Assembly: GCA_001664505.1 (NCBI GenBank)
Contig: CP011806.1
Coordinates: 3,260,170-3,324,169, forward strand
Direction of reading: 5' to 3'
DNA: 64,000 bases
DNA from: Acidobacteria bacterium Mor1
Lineage (GTDB): Bacteria > Acidobacteriota > Polarisedimenticolia > Polarisedimenticolales > Polarisedimenticolaceae
Below the pieces are notes generated by a model, which worked only from the letters and a program-made list of their open reading frames with translations, was not told the origin of the DNA and ran no database searches. Positions 51,835-61,595 of the stretch are shown here, piece by piece (position 1 is the first letter of the stretch; every line of letters begins with the position of its first letter). The translations under genes were made by a program, and so were the position numbers.

Positions 51835-52466
51835 TCGTCGGATCCGAAGTTCACTTCCGGCCGCTGGCGCTCTTCCTCGGTTGCCGCTTCGATCTGGGCG
51901 GCGCGTTCGAACCCGAACATTTCCGCGACCAGGTTGCCGGGGAACTTGCGAATCGAGGTGTTGTAGTTCTTGACGGTGTCGATGTAGTCCCGGCGCGCCA
52001 CGGCGATGCGGTTCTCGGTGCCTTCCAGCTGATCCTGGAGCGACAGGAAACTCTGATTGGCCTTGAGTTCGGGATAGCGCTCGACCACCACCATCAAACG
52101 GCCGAGAGCACCGCCGAGCGAATTCTGGGCGTTCATGAACTCGTTGAGCTGGGCCGGATCGGTGGGAAGGTTCGAGGGAAGCTGCATCTTGCCCACCGAC
52201 GCACGGGCCTCGGTGACCTCCCGGAGGGTCGACTTCTCGAAGTCGGCGGCCCCCTTGACCGTCTCGACCAGCGACGGGATCAGATCGAAACGACGCTTGT
52301 ACTGGTTATCGATCTCGCTCCAGGCGGCTTCAATCCCTTCCTGACCCGAGACGAAGCGGTTGTAGTTCCCGGAGAACAGCACGCCGATGATGACCGCCAG
52401 GGCCACCACGACGGCGAGAGCAATGAGACAGCCTTTGCCGACCGCACCGCGACTGTTTCGCAACAT
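51831..52466 (-). CDS. lemA: LemA family protein
   Basis: 211 residues from ATG 52466 (GGAGG upstream). An N-terminal membrane helix (CLIALAVVVALAVIIGVLF) precedes the LemA signature: NRFVSGQEGIEAAWSEIDNQ, KRRFDLIPSLVETVKG, VVVERYPELKANQSFLSLQ and GTENRIAVARRDYIDTVK. Membrane-anchored helical coil protein of unclear function. First gene of the lemA-TPM-TPM-methyltransferase operon. Confidence 0.93.
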   Translation of the reverse strand: MLRNSRGAVGKGCLIALAVVVALAVIIGVLFSGNYNRFVSGQEGIEAAWSEIDNQYKRRFDLIPSLVETVKGAADFEKSTLREVTEARASVGKMQLPSNLPTDPAQLNEFMNAQNSLGGALGRLMVVVERYPELKANQSFLSLQDQLEGTENRIAVARRDYIDTVKNYNTSIRKFPGNLVAEMFGFERAAQIEAATEEERQRPEVNFGSDE

Positions 52467-52638
52467 GGTTCCTCCGCGCATTGTGTGGTTTGGGGGCGCG
52501 GGCACGATACTACGGCCCGGCGTCCTGTATCACTACCCCCGGGCGGTTCCCTTATTCACGAAACCTCGTATAGTGCATCTCACTGGAGTCAACCGGGCGC
52601 TGCCGAACCGGCGCCACGATAGACTCGGTGGAGGCCCC

Positions 52639-53613
52639 TTGTCGGTCGACCCACACCAGAACCCCGGGCAAGAGAGCCTGCAGCACGGCCACACCTTCGG
52701 CCAGGACAAGCGGAAGCCCGGCGAACGCCGCACCCTGTTCGTCGTGGGGATGACCGCGGTCATGATGGTCGTCGAAATCGCGGCCGGCTTGGCCTACGGG
52801 TCGATGGCGCTCCTCGCCGACGGCCTGCACATGGCCTCCCACACCGTGGCGCTTACCATCAGCGTGGCCGCCTACGTGGCCGCGCGACGCTTCGCCCGGG
52901 ACACGCGCTTCTCTTTCGGCACCGGCAAGATCAACGCCCTCGCCGGCTATACCAGCGCCGTGTTGCTGGCCCTCTTCTCCTTCGGTATGGCCTACGAGAG
53001 CATCGAACGCCTGCTGCATCCGGTGGCGATATCCTTCGACCAGGCGATCATCGTCGCCGTCATCGGCCTGCTGGTGAACGGTCTGAGTGCGGTGATTCTC
53101 GGAGGTCACGGGCACGGCCATGGTCACGGCGACGACCACGACCATCACCATGGGCACCAACACGATCACAATCTGCGGGGCGCCTACCTTCACGTGATGG
53201 CCGACGCGGTCACCTCGTTGACCGCGATCTTCGCGCTCCTCGCCGGCCGGTTCTACGGATTGAACTGGCTCGACCCCGTCATGGGCATCGCGGGATCGCT
53301 GCTGGTCGGAAGCTGGTCGATCTCGCTCTTGCGTCAGAGCGGGCGGGTGCTGCTCGACCGCCAGATGCGCCCCGACCGACTGAGCAAGATTCGCCAGTCG
53401 CTCGAGGGAGACGACGGCGCCCGGGTCGTCGACCTCCACGCCTGGTCAATCGGTCCCGGAATCTTCTCGGTACTGGCTGTGATCGTCGCCGATGCGCCCC
53501 TATCACCGGAGACCTACCGCAAACGGCTGGCCGGCGAAAAGGACCTGGTGCACATCACGGTCGAGGTTCATCCGTCCACGAAACCGGCGCGACCTGCGGC
53601 GCCGTCCGACTGA
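52639..53613 (+). CDS. dmeF: DmeF-type cation diffusion facilitator (CDF) transporter
   Basis: 324 residues if translation starts at TTG 52639 (GGAGG four bases upstream); the frame is open further upstream to 52387 but without a convincing signal. The N-terminal HGHTFGQDKRKPGERRT is typical of DmeF. Six helices include MALLADGLHMASH and YLHVMADAVTSLTAI, carrying the metal-site HxxxD/HxxxD pairs. The loop GHGHGHGDDHDHHHGHQHDH is a His-rich metal sensor. DmeF exports Co and other divalent metals by proton antiport. A TATAGT box at 52569-52574 may be its -10. Its 3' end overlaps the convergent gene by 59 bp. Confidence 0.88.
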   Translation: MSVDPHQNPGQESLQHGHTFGQDKRKPGERRTLFVVGMTAVMMVVEIAAGLAYGSMALLADGLHMASHTVALTISVAAYVAARRFARDTRFSFGTGKINALAGYTSAVLLALFSFGMAYESIERLLHPVAISFDQAIIVAVIGLLVNGLSAVILGGHGHGHGHGDDHDHHHGHQHDHNLRGAYLHVMADAVTSLTAIFALLAGRFYGLNWLDPVMGIAGSLLVGSWSISLLRQSGRVLLDRQMRPDRLSKIRQSLEGDDGARVVDLHAWSIGPGIFSVLAVIVADAPLSPETYRKRLAGEKDLVHITVEVHPSTKPARPAAPSD

Positions 53614-54526
53614 TTCGGGAACGCAACCAGGTGACGATTCCGAAGGGCGCGTCGGGAACGCTGCGCAGGTCGTCGAATCGGGAGCTGGTCCAGAGCAAGA
53701 CCGCGGCGTGAAGCCGCCAGGCCCAGACGACCGACGCCACCGCAAGCATCAGGAGCCAGGCCGCCAGCCAGCGATCGGTCGGTAGCGCCGACTGGCGCCA
53801 CGCCACGATCAGCCAGGCGTCGGCCAGGGTCAGCAGCAGCCCGAGGAACAGGTGCGCGGCGAACCCGCGCAGTGGCGCCCGCCAACTCAACGACAGCACC
53901 AGTCCGATGACCCGCCTGACGTAGCGGCGCTTGTCGGCCACGATCACCACCCGGCACCAGAACGCGAAGACACCGACCAGATGCATGGCGAACAGGGTCA
54001 CCCCGATCCGCATCCAGAAGAGATCGCGACTCAGCGTCTTGCCGCTCCAGCCTGCGAGGTAGCCGTGATCGACCAGCCGCTCGAAGACCATCGCCGTCCC
54101 GCCGGCCAACGAGCCGTGGAACGCCAGGCCCAGAAGCGCGACGCGCAGGAACGGCAAGAAGCCCAGCGACCCGGCGGCGCCGACCTGGCGGGAAAGCGGC
54201 TCGCCATCCCGGCGGCCGCGGGCCAGCAGGTCGACCAGGCCCGCCGCAAGGAACCAGCCGATCAACAGGCTGAACAGCGCCGCGGCCATGGCCATGCCCA
54301 CACCCTGGCGGGGCACCTGGCTCGACATCGACAAGAACTGCTGCAGCGGCAGCGGGTCCGGCGCGTCGGCGAACCAGGGGCTGCGGCCGATGTTGTGGGT
54401 CAGACCGCCGCGCAGCATCATCACGCCGGGGATCGCCGCCATGGCGAACAGCAGGAAACGCCCGGCGACCAACCACCACGCCGCTCGCGGCAGCGCCAGA
54501 CCTCGACGCCAGACGTTTACAGCCAT
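53555..54526 (-). CDS. Polytopic membrane protein downstream of M1-type peptidase
   Basis: 323 residues, about six hydrophobic segments (for example WWLVAGRFLLFAMAAIPGVMML, LFSLLIGWFLAAGLVDLLA, LWMRIGVTLFAMHLVGVFAFW read in parts). No conserved catalytic motif seen. Its start overlaps the peptidase stop by 10 nt, indicating coupling. Its last 59 bp overlap the end of the convergent dmeF gene. Family not recognised. Confidence 0.72.
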   Translation of the reverse strand: MAVNVWRRGLALPRAAWWLVAGRFLLFAMAAIPGVMMLRGGLTHNIGRSPWFADAPDPLPLQQFLSMSSQVPRQGVGMAMAAALFSLLIGWFLAAGLVDLLARGRRDGEPLSRQVGAAGSLGFLPFLRVALLGLAFHGSLAGGTAMVFERLVDHGYLAGWSGKTLSRDLFWMRIGVTLFAMHLVGVFAFWCRVVIVADKRRYVRRVIGLVLSLSWRAPLRGFAAHLFLGLLLTLADAWLIVAWRQSALPTDRWLAAWLLMLAVASVVWAWRLHAAVLLWTSSRFDDLRSVPDAPFGIVTWLRSRISRTAPQVAPVSWTDEPRP

Positions 54527-56694
54527 CGGGACGCCCCTCCGGCCAACGCCTGGAACATGGCGCCGATCCACCAGGCCCAATCCCGGGCCTGCTCCTTCTC
54601 GGCGGTCAGGCGAATGCCGTTGTCGCTCACGTCGGGATCGAGGGCCACCCGGCCGGCGGGATCGATCAGCACCTCGCGCAGCGGCGCCGGCCGCTGGAAG
54701 CGGTACTCCCGATAGGGTGCCCGGCCGTCCCAGGAATCGGAAACCACTGCGCCGTCGCGAAAGACGAAGCGCACCTCGACGGGAAGATGATCCCAACCCG
54801 GCCCCTCGACCCGGGCGCGGGAGGTGAAGTACTCGCCGTCTTCCCGCTCCCAGCCTTCGTCCGGCTCCACGGTGCCGGGCTGGATGCCGACCCGGCGGAT
54901 CGCACCGTCGATGCGCCTTCCATCCCGCACGTATCCGGGATCCACCACGGTGACCGTGACCCGCCCGTCCCCTTCCCGGGCGGCGGGATCGAGACCGTCG
55001 GGTTCGACCTCCGACGCATCGGGCGCCAGCAGCTGCCCCTCGACCGTGCGGAAGCGGCGGGAATCCACCCAGTCCACCCGGTAGTCCGGCAACCCCGGCT
55101 GGGCGAAACATTCGGCAAGCAACGCGCGGAAGCCCTGCCCTCCGGTTTCAGCGGCAACATCCAGCAGGTCGTCCCAGGTCGGATGGGCGAAGGCGTAGCG
55201 CCTGACGAACTCCCGGGTCCAGCGATCGACGGTCTCGGCGCCGAAATAGCCCTGGGCGGTGCGCAGCGAGAACGATGGCCGGGTGTAGAAGTGCGGCCCC
55301 CGAGAGCTCCCCCGCAAGAGGAAGGAGGGGCCGAAGCGAATCGCCGGCGCGTTACGCAAGCCGGTCAACCGTCGACGCTCCCGATCGACCAGGTGCATCG
55401 GGCGCCCGAACATCCTCCCGGCGCCGGCTTCCAGCCCGTGGAGCTCCAGCATGATCTCGTCTTCCCAGAAGCTGGTCAGACCCTCGTCGAGGAAAGCCTC
55501 CTGCATCTCGTGGGTCGCGACGATGCCGTAGAAGTACTGATGCACGTATTCGTGGACGATCACGCTCTCGAGAGCGTGGGTCGACCCGCGCGGCTGTACG
55601 TCATCCCGCACATCTCCGGTGCCGCCGGCGAAGAGGGTCGGATACTCCATTCCACCGGTCTCGCTTGCGTTCCAGGGAACGGTCACCACGCTCAGGGTCT
55701 CGTAGGGGTAGTTGGCCACCCGGCGGTCCATCACATCGATGGAGCCGGTGATCGCCGCCCGCAGCCGCGGCCGCTGATGTTCGGTGCCGTGGGGCACCAT
55801 CAGGTGAATCTCGATCTCCCGATCCCGGGGAGTGCGATGGGTGGTCGTCTCGACCGAGACCCGGGAGCCGGTGACCCATGCGAAGTCGTGGACCGCGCGC
55901 TGGCCGAAGCGGTGCCAGTCGAGATCCGGCGCGTGCGCCTCGGAATCGAAGGGGAGCAGGCCGTCGTCCACCACCTCCCCCTCCTTGCCGGTGGCGATCA
56001 ACGCCCACCCCGAGGGCACGCCGATCCGCACGTCGAAGTCGGCGAAGTCGGCGAAGAACTCGGTCTGCCCGTGGAACTGGTGCCGGCTGAACCGCTCCGG
56101 CTCACCCTCGGCGCCGGGATGCAACCCGGCGATCTTGGGGAACCACTGAGCCACGAAGAAGAAGCCGTCGTAGCCGCCGGTGCGGGCGATGGGAATCGGC
56201 AGCCGGCTCTGCCAGTCGAGACGCAGCACCAGGGTCTCTCCCGGCGCCACCGGCCGGGGCAGCGTCAGTTCGATCAGGCTGCGGTCGTAGGGGTTGCCGT
56301 CATCGGGAGAAATCGGCTTCCACGGAACCGTCTGCCACCCGCCATCGAGCTGCTGCTCGATCCGGGTCGGCTCGCTCCAGCCGTAGGCCTCGTCGGAGCG
56401 CGGATCGCTGAGGGCGCTCACCCCCTGGCTGCTGCTGCGAATCCAGCTGGTGTCCTCGTGGGCGAATCCGTTGAGATAGAGGTGCATCGGGACCGCCTCG
56501 ACCGCCTGGTCGAGGGGGTTGGTCCAGGCGATACGCTCCCGGCCGCTCAAACCCCGGGAGTCCGGGTCGAGGGAGACCTCGATGTCGTAGCGCAGGTAAG
56601 TGTCCGGAAGCTCGAGTTCGACCGGCTCGGCAAACACCGCGCCGCAGACGCACAGAGACACCGCCGCCAGCCACAGGCCGATCCTGAATTGCAA
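54517..56694 (-). CDS. Exported M1-family (gluzincin) metallopeptidase-like protein
   Basis: 725 residues from TTG 56694 (GGGGGG five bases upstream); GTG 56718 and TTG 56739 are in-frame alternatives. Signal peptide (IGLWLAAVSLCVCGAVFA), M1-like beta domain, then the zinc site. With this start His381-Glu382-xx-His385 is in VIVHEYVHQYFYG and Glu404 in FLDEGLT, preceded by GGMEYP (the GxMEN exopeptidase motif with Tyr for Asn). Conserved catalytic residues imply an active peptidase, secreted or periplasmic. Coupled to the membrane protein downstream. Confidence 0.85.
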   Translation of the reverse strand: MQFRIGLWLAAVSLCVCGAVFAEPVELELPDTYLRYDIEVSLDPDSRGLSGRERIAWTNPLDQAVEAVPMHLYLNGFAHEDTSWIRSSSQGVSALSDPRSDEAYGWSEPTRIEQQLDGGWQTVPWKPISPDDGNPYDRSLIELTLPRPVAPGETLVLRLDWQSRLPIPIARTGGYDGFFFVAQWFPKIAGLHPGAEGEPERFSRHQFHGQTEFFADFADFDVRIGVPSGWALIATGKEGEVVDDGLLPFDSEAHAPDLDWHRFGQRAVHDFAWVTGSRVSVETTTHRTPRDREIEIHLMVPHGTEHQRPRLRAAITGSIDVMDRRVANYPYETLSVVTVPWNASETGGMEYPTLFAGGTGDVRDDVQPRGSTHALESVIVHEYVHQYFYGIVATHEMQEAFLDEGLTSFWEDEIMLELHGLEAGAGRMFGRPMHLVDRERRRLTGLRNAPAIRFGPSFLLRGSSRGPHFYTRPSFSLRTAQGYFGAETVDRWTREFVRRYAFAHPTWDDLLDVAAETGGQGFRALLAECFAQPGLPDYRVDWVDSRRFRTVEGQLLAPDASEVEPDGLDPAAREGDGRVTVTVVDPGYVRDGRRIDGAIRRVGIQPGTVEPDEGWEREDGEYFTSRARVEGPGWDHLPVEVRFVFRDGAVVSDSWDGRAPYREYRFQRPAPLREVLIDPAGRVALDPDVSDNGIRLTAEKEQARDWAWWIGAMFQALAGGASRWL

Positions 56695-56811
56695 AAGCCG
56701 CCCCCCGCACGAGCCCACTATCCCGTGAAGGGCAAGCAAACCACTTTGCCCGCGACGCCGTCAAGCATCTCGGCGGCCGGGTCTCTACTCCCGGAGGGCA
56801 ACCGCCCGGTT

Positions 56812-59800
56812 CTAGACCGCCCGGGCTGCCGCCTGCTCCCTCACGATGCGCTTGACCTCTCCCCGGCGCCAGAGCATGTAGATCGCCGGCAGAATCAAGA
56901 GCGTCAACACCGTGGCGCTGATCAAACCGCCGACCATCGGCGCGGCGATCCGCTGCATCACCTGGGAACCGGATTCGAAGGCGTTGCCGGCCATGATCGG
57001 CAGCAGCCCGAACAGGGTGGTGAACACGGTCATCAACTTGGGGCGCACCCGCATCACCGCGCCCTCGATGATCGCGTCGTACAGATCGCTGAGGCTCCGC
57101 AGCCGCCCGTCGGCCTGTCTCTGACGGTAGGCGCTGTCGAGATAGGCCAGCATCACGATGCCGGTTTCCACCGCCAGACCCGCCAGGGCGATGAAGCCCA
57201 CCGCCGAGGCGACGCTCAGGTTGTAGTCCAGCAGATCCATCAACCACACGCCGCCGACCAACGAGAAGGGCAGGGTCAGCAGCACGATCGCCACCTCGGC
57301 GACGTTGCGGAAGTGGAGATAGAGCAAGACCACGATGATCAGGAGAGTCAGCGGCAGGATCCAGAGCAACCGTTCCCGGGCCCGCTCCAGATGCTCGAAC
57401 CGTCCGCTCCAGCGCAGGCTGTAACCCTCGGGTAGGGCAACCGCCGAGGCGACCGCCTCCCTGGCCCCGTTGACGTAGCGGCCGAGGTCGACCTCGGACT
57501 CGTCGAGACTGACCTGAACCCAGGCGTTGGGCCGGCCGTTCTCGCTCTTGATCGCCGCGGGGCCCCGCCGCAGGTGCAGCGACGCCACCTGGGAAAGCGG
57601 AATCTGCTCCCCTCTTGGAGTGGCTACCAAGACCCGCCCCAGCTCCGCGGGATCGTCCCGCAACTCCGACGGGTAGCGCAGGTTGACCGGGTAGCGTTCA
57701 CTCCCCTCGATGGTGCGTGTCACGTTGCGGCCGCCGATGGCGCTGAGGATCACATCCTGGATGTCGCCGACGGTCAGTCCGTAGCGTGCCGCCTCGAAGC
57801 GATCGATCTCGAAATCGAGATAGCTGCCACCGTAGCTGCGGTCGGGATAGGCCGAGCGGGTCCCGGGTAACTCGGTCAGCACCGCAGCGACTTCGCCGGC
57901 CAGTCGCTCCAACACCTCCAGATCGGGGCCGGCGATCTTGACACCTACCGGCGCCCGCATCCCGGTGGAGAGCATGTCCAGCCGGATCTTGATCGGCCCC
58001 TCCATCCCCGCCGAGGTCAATCCGGGAAAGTCGATGGCGTCGTTGATCGCGCGATCCAGTTCCTCGGGAGTGCGGGTCGGCAGCGACTCGGGCCAGAAGG
58101 CGTTGAGCCAGCCGCGCAGACGGTCGGGTAGCGGCCAGTCGCTGTAGAAGCGATCGACGTCACGCTGAGGCCACTCCGAGGGCGGACGCAGCAGGATGGT
58201 CGTCTCGATCATCGAAAGCGGCGCCGGATCGGTAGCGGTCTCCGCCCGGCCGATCTTGCCGAAGGTGTGCTGCACCTCGGGAAACTCGCGAATGATCTTG
58301 TTGGTCTGCTGCAGGATCTCCTTGGAGCGCCCGATGGAGATCCCCGGGTCGGTGGTCGGCATCCAGAGGAAATCCCCCTCGTAGAGCGGCGGCAGGAACT
58401 CGCTGCCCAACCGCTGGAACGGCGCCAGGGTCACCACGGTGACCACCAGCGCCGCCAGCACGACGCTCCGCGGGAAGCGCAGCACGAACTGGATGAACGG
58501 CCGGTAGAGGGCAATGAAGATGCGGCTGAGTGGATTGCGCTCTTCCCGCACGATGCGGCCGCGCACGAACGCGACCATCAGCACCGGGATCGTGGTGATC
58601 GCCAGGAATGCGGCGGCAGCCATGGCGAAGGTCTTGGTCAGCGCCAGCGGCCGGAACAACCGCCCCTCCTGCTGCTGCAGGGTGAACACCGGCAGGAACG
58701 ACAGCGTCACGATCAACAGACTGAAGAAGAGCGCCGGCCCGACCTCCCGGGCTGCGGCGATCAACACCTCGCGGCGTTCGAAGGGCGCCCCCGACGCCCG
58801 GGCGCGGTCCAGGTGTTTGTGGGCGTTCTCGACCATCACCACGCTGGCGTCGACCATCACGCCGATGGCGATGGCGATGCCCCCCAGGGACATGATGTTG
58901 GCGCTGATCCCCAGTTGATGGGTGATGACGAAGCTGGCCAGGATACCCACGGGCAGGGTCACGATGGCGACCAGCGCGCTCCGCAGGTGCAGGAGGAACA
59001 GCGCGCAGACCAGCGCCACCACCAGGATCTCCAGCAGCAGTTTCTTGCTCAGGACCTCGACCGCCCGCTCGATCAGCGTCGATCGGTCGTAGACCGGCAC
59101 GATCTTCACACCCTCGGGAAGACCGCTCTGGAGCGACTCGAGCCGCTCCCGCACCCGCTCGACGGTTTCGAGGGCGTTCTCGCCGAGGCGCATCACCACG
59201 ATGCCGCCGACCGCCTCGCCGCGGCCGTCCAGTTCGGCCAGGCCGCGGCGTAGTTCAGGGCCGATGCCGACATCGGCCACGTCCCGCAGCAACACCGGGG
59301 TGCCTTCGGGGCCCACGCCCACCGGCACCTGTTCGATATCCGCAATGCCCTGGAAGGTGCCCAGGCCGCGGACCATGAACTCTGTCTCGGACAGCTCGAG
59401 CAGGCGCCCGCCCACGTCGTTGTTGCTGCGCTGGATCGCCCGGGAGATCGCCGTGATCGACAGCCCGTAGCTGCGCAGCTCCCGGGGGTCGACGGTGACC
59501 TGGTACTGCTTGACGTACCCGCCGACGCTGGCGACCTCGGCCACCCCCTCGACGCTCGACAGCTCGTAGCGCAGGTACCAGTCCTGGAGGCTGCGCAGCT
59601 CGGACAGCGAGTGCGCGTCGGACTCCAGCACGTACTCGTAGACCCAACCGACGCCGGTGGCGTCGGGCCCCAACTCCACCTCGACGTCGGCGGGCAGCGA
59701 GCCCTGCATCGTCGAGAGCACCTCGAGCACCCGGCTGCGGGCCCAGTAGAGATCGGTGCCCTCCTCGAAGATCACGTAGACGAAGGACAGGCCGAAGAAG

Positions 59801-60057
59801 GAGAAGCCCCGCACGGTACGGGCGTGGGGCACTGCCAGCATCTTGCTGGTCAGCGGATAGGTGACCTGGTCTTCCACCACCTGGGGCGCCTGCCCCGGAT
59901 AGTCCGCCAGCAGGATCACCTGGACGTCGGACAGATCCGGAATCGCGTCCAGCGGGGTTTGCTGGAGCGACCACACGCCGGCCGCCGCCAGGGCGACGGT
60001 CAGCAGCCCGACCAGGAACGGGTTGCGCACGCTCCACTCGATCACCGAGCCGATCAT
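56812..60057 (-). CDS. cusA: Heavy-metal efflux RND pump, CusA/CzcA type
   Basis: 1081 residues, normal length. Family phrases: MIGSVIEWSVRNPFLVGLL start, DLSDVQVI, SFFGLSFVYVIFEEGTD, helix 4 AIAIGVMVDASVVMVENAHK (the Cu/Ag CusA-like version with one Asp and Glu), and STGMRAPVGVKI in the porter domain near the CusA methionine site. Inner-membrane proton-driven pump expelling probably Cu(I)/Ag(I). Coupled by ATGA to the adaptor gene. The exact metal is inferred. Confidence 0.92.
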   Translation of the reverse strand: MIGSVIEWSVRNPFLVGLLTVALAAAGVWSLQQTPLDAIPDLSDVQVILLADYPGQAPQVVEDQVTYPLTSKMLAVPHARTVRGFSFFGLSFVYVIFEEGTDLYWARSRVLEVLSTMQGSLPADVEVELGPDATGVGWVYEYVLESDAHSLSELRSLQDWYLRYELSSVEGVAEVASVGGYVKQYQVTVDPRELRSYGLSITAISRAIQRSNNDVGGRLLELSETEFMVRGLGTFQGIADIEQVPVGVGPEGTPVLLRDVADVGIGPELRRGLAELDGRGEAVGGIVVMRLGENALETVERVRERLESLQSGLPEGVKIVPVYDRSTLIERAVEVLSKKLLLEILVVALVCALFLLHLRSALVAIVTLPVGILASFVITHQLGISANIMSLGGIAIAIGVMVDASVVMVENAHKHLDRARASGAPFERREVLIAAAREVGPALFFSLLIVTLSFLPVFTLQQQEGRLFRPLALTKTFAMAAAAFLAITTIPVLMVAFVRGRIVREERNPLSRIFIALYRPFIQFVLRFPRSVVLAALVVTVVTLAPFQRLGSEFLPPLYEGDFLWMPTTDPGISIGRSKEILQQTNKIIREFPEVQHTFGKIGRAETATDPAPLSMIETTILLRPPSEWPQRDVDRFYSDWPLPDRLRGWLNAFWPESLPTRTPEELDRAINDAIDFPGLTSAGMEGPIKIRLDMLSTGMRAPVGVKIAGPDLEVLERLAGEVAAVLTELPGTRSAYPDRSYGGSYLDFEIDRFEAARYGLTVGDIQDVILSAIGGRNVTRTIEGSERYPVNLRYPSELRDDPAELGRVLVATPRGEQIPLSQVASLHLRRGPAAIKSENGRPNAWVQVSLDESEVDLGRYVNGAREAVASAVALPEGYSLRWSGRFEHLERARERLLWILPLTLLIIVVLLYLHFRNVAEVAIVLLTLPFSLVGGVWLMDLLDYNLSVASAVGFIALAGLAVETGIVMLAYLDSAYRQRQADGRLRSLSDLYDAIIEGAVMRVRPKLMTVFTTLFGLLPIMAGNAFESGSQVMQRIAAPMVGGLISATVLTLLILPAIYMLWRRGEVKRIVREQAAARAV

Positions 60058-61595
60058 GGCCTGCCTCCCGAGCCCTGCTCCGCGGTTCCGGCGGCGGCGC
60101 GTTCGCGGAAGGCGGCGATCGCCTGCTGGAGCCGGCTCTCGGAGTCGAGCATGAACTGCGCCCGGGTCACCACCCGTTCGCCGGCATCGACACCGCGGCG
60201 CACCTGCACCTGGTCGTCGTCGCCACGAATCCCCAGCTCCACCTCACGCGGATCGAAGCGGCCCTCGCCGAGATCGACGAAGACCAGGCTGCGCTCACCG
60301 GATCGGATCACCGCCGACTCGGGAACCGCCACCGCGTCGCGCACCGTCGGCCCGCTGAGCACCACGTCGGCGTACATGCCCGGACGCAAGCGGCGGGCCG
60401 GGTTGCGCACCTCCACGCAGATCTTGAGGGTCCGGGTCTGGGAGCTGACCTCGGGATACAAGAACAGGACCTTGCCCCGGTAGCGCCGCTCAGGCTCGGC
60501 CTGGAAGGTCACCTCCGCCGTCTGCCCGGGACGGACCCAACTCATGTCCGCCTCGTAGACGTCGACGTGGACCCAGACGCTGCTGAGATCGACCAGCTTG
60601 TAGAGGTTCATCCCCGGTTTGACGAACATGCCTTCCAGGGTGTCGCTCATGACCTCGGCGACGACACCGTCCACCGGCGCCTGCACGACCAGCCGGCGCT
60701 GCGGCTCACCCGATGCCTCGAGGGCATCGATCTGATCGCTGCTGATATCCCAGTAGGCCAGGCGAGAGCGAGTCGCGCTGAGCAAGCTCTCGGCCCGCCG
60801 GAGGCTGATCGGATCGTTGCTCTCCCGCATCGAATCCCGATAGGCCAGGGCCCGCAGGTACTCCTGCTGGGTCGTGACCAGTTCGGGGCTGTAGATCTCG
60901 AACAGCGCTTCTCCCCGGCGTACGTCCTGGCCCAGGTAGGTCACGTGGACCTTCTCGATCCAGCCCTCGTACTTGACGTTGATCCAGGTCACCGCCTCGG
61001 CGTCGTAGTCCAGCATGCCGACGGTGCGGCTCGTGCGGGGAATATCCGCCTGGATGGCGGCGACGCTGACCACGCCGGTGTTCTGTACCCGGACCGGATC
61101 GATGCGGATCACATCGTCGTCGTCGTCGGCCGGCGCGGCGCTGGCCGTGCCTTGCAGCTCCAGATCCATGCCGCAGACCGGGCAGCTCCCCGGCTCAGCC
61201 TGCATCAGATCCGAGCAGTTCATCGGACAGGCGTAGACCCCATGGCTCTCGACCTCACCGTGATCATGAGAGCGGGAAGCCGCGCTCTCCGGACCGGCGC
61301 TCTGGAGTTCCAGGTCCATGCCGCAGATCGGGCAGCTCCCGGGCTCGTTCTGCACGACCTCCGGATGCATCGGGCACATGTAGATCGTCTCGGCAGCCGC
61401 CTCCTCAAAGCCGGGCATGGACGACACATCCACCGGGTTTAGCAAGACCAGGGCCGTCAGCCCCACGCCGAGAGCGAAGAACAGCAGCATCGAAAACAGC
61501 TGCATCCCCCGGGACATCGGCGGCAACCTGAGGGCCTCGGCACTTTCCGCGTCGCGCTTGCGCAGACGATCCCACCAACCTCTTTTGTTACTCAT
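60054..61595 (-). CDS. cusB: Periplasmic adaptor (CusB type) with two heavy-metal-binding domains
   Basis: 513 residues. N-terminal membrane helix (about 30-52). Two tandem heavy-metal-binding (HMBD) modules follow, YMCPMHPEVVQNEPGSCP-ICGMDLE and YACPMNCSDLMQAEPGSCP-VCGMDLE, joined by a His-rich linker. Then come lipoyl/barrel-sandwich and beta-barrel domains of a membrane-fusion protein (YEGWIEKVHVTYLGQDVRRG, VVQAPVDGVVAE, PGMYADVVLSG). The second module has CPMN for CPMH. Links pump and outer channel and probably passes metal to the pump. ATGA coupling downstream, 8-nt overlap upstream. Confidence 0.93.
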   Translation of the reverse strand: MSNKRGWWDRLRKRDAESAEALRLPPMSRGMQLFSMLLFFALGVGLTALVLLNPVDVSSMPGFEEAAAETIYMCPMHPEVVQNEPGSCPICGMDLELQSAGPESAASRSHDHGEVESHGVYACPMNCSDLMQAEPGSCPVCGMDLELQGTASAAPADDDDDVIRIDPVRVQNTGVVSVAAIQADIPRTSRTVGMLDYDAEAVTWINVKYEGWIEKVHVTYLGQDVRRGEALFEIYSPELVTTQQEYLRALAYRDSMRESNDPISLRRAESLLSATRSRLAYWDISSDQIDALEASGEPQRRLVVQAPVDGVVAEVMSDTLEGMFVKPGMNLYKLVDLSSVWVHVDVYEADMSWVRPGQTAEVTFQAEPERRYRGKVLFLYPEVSSQTRTLKICVEVRNPARRLRPGMYADVVLSGPTVRDAVAVPESAVIRSGERSLVFVDLGEGRFDPREVELGIRGDDDQVQVRRGVDAGERVVTRAQFMLDSESRLQQAIAAFRERAAAGTAEQGSGGRP

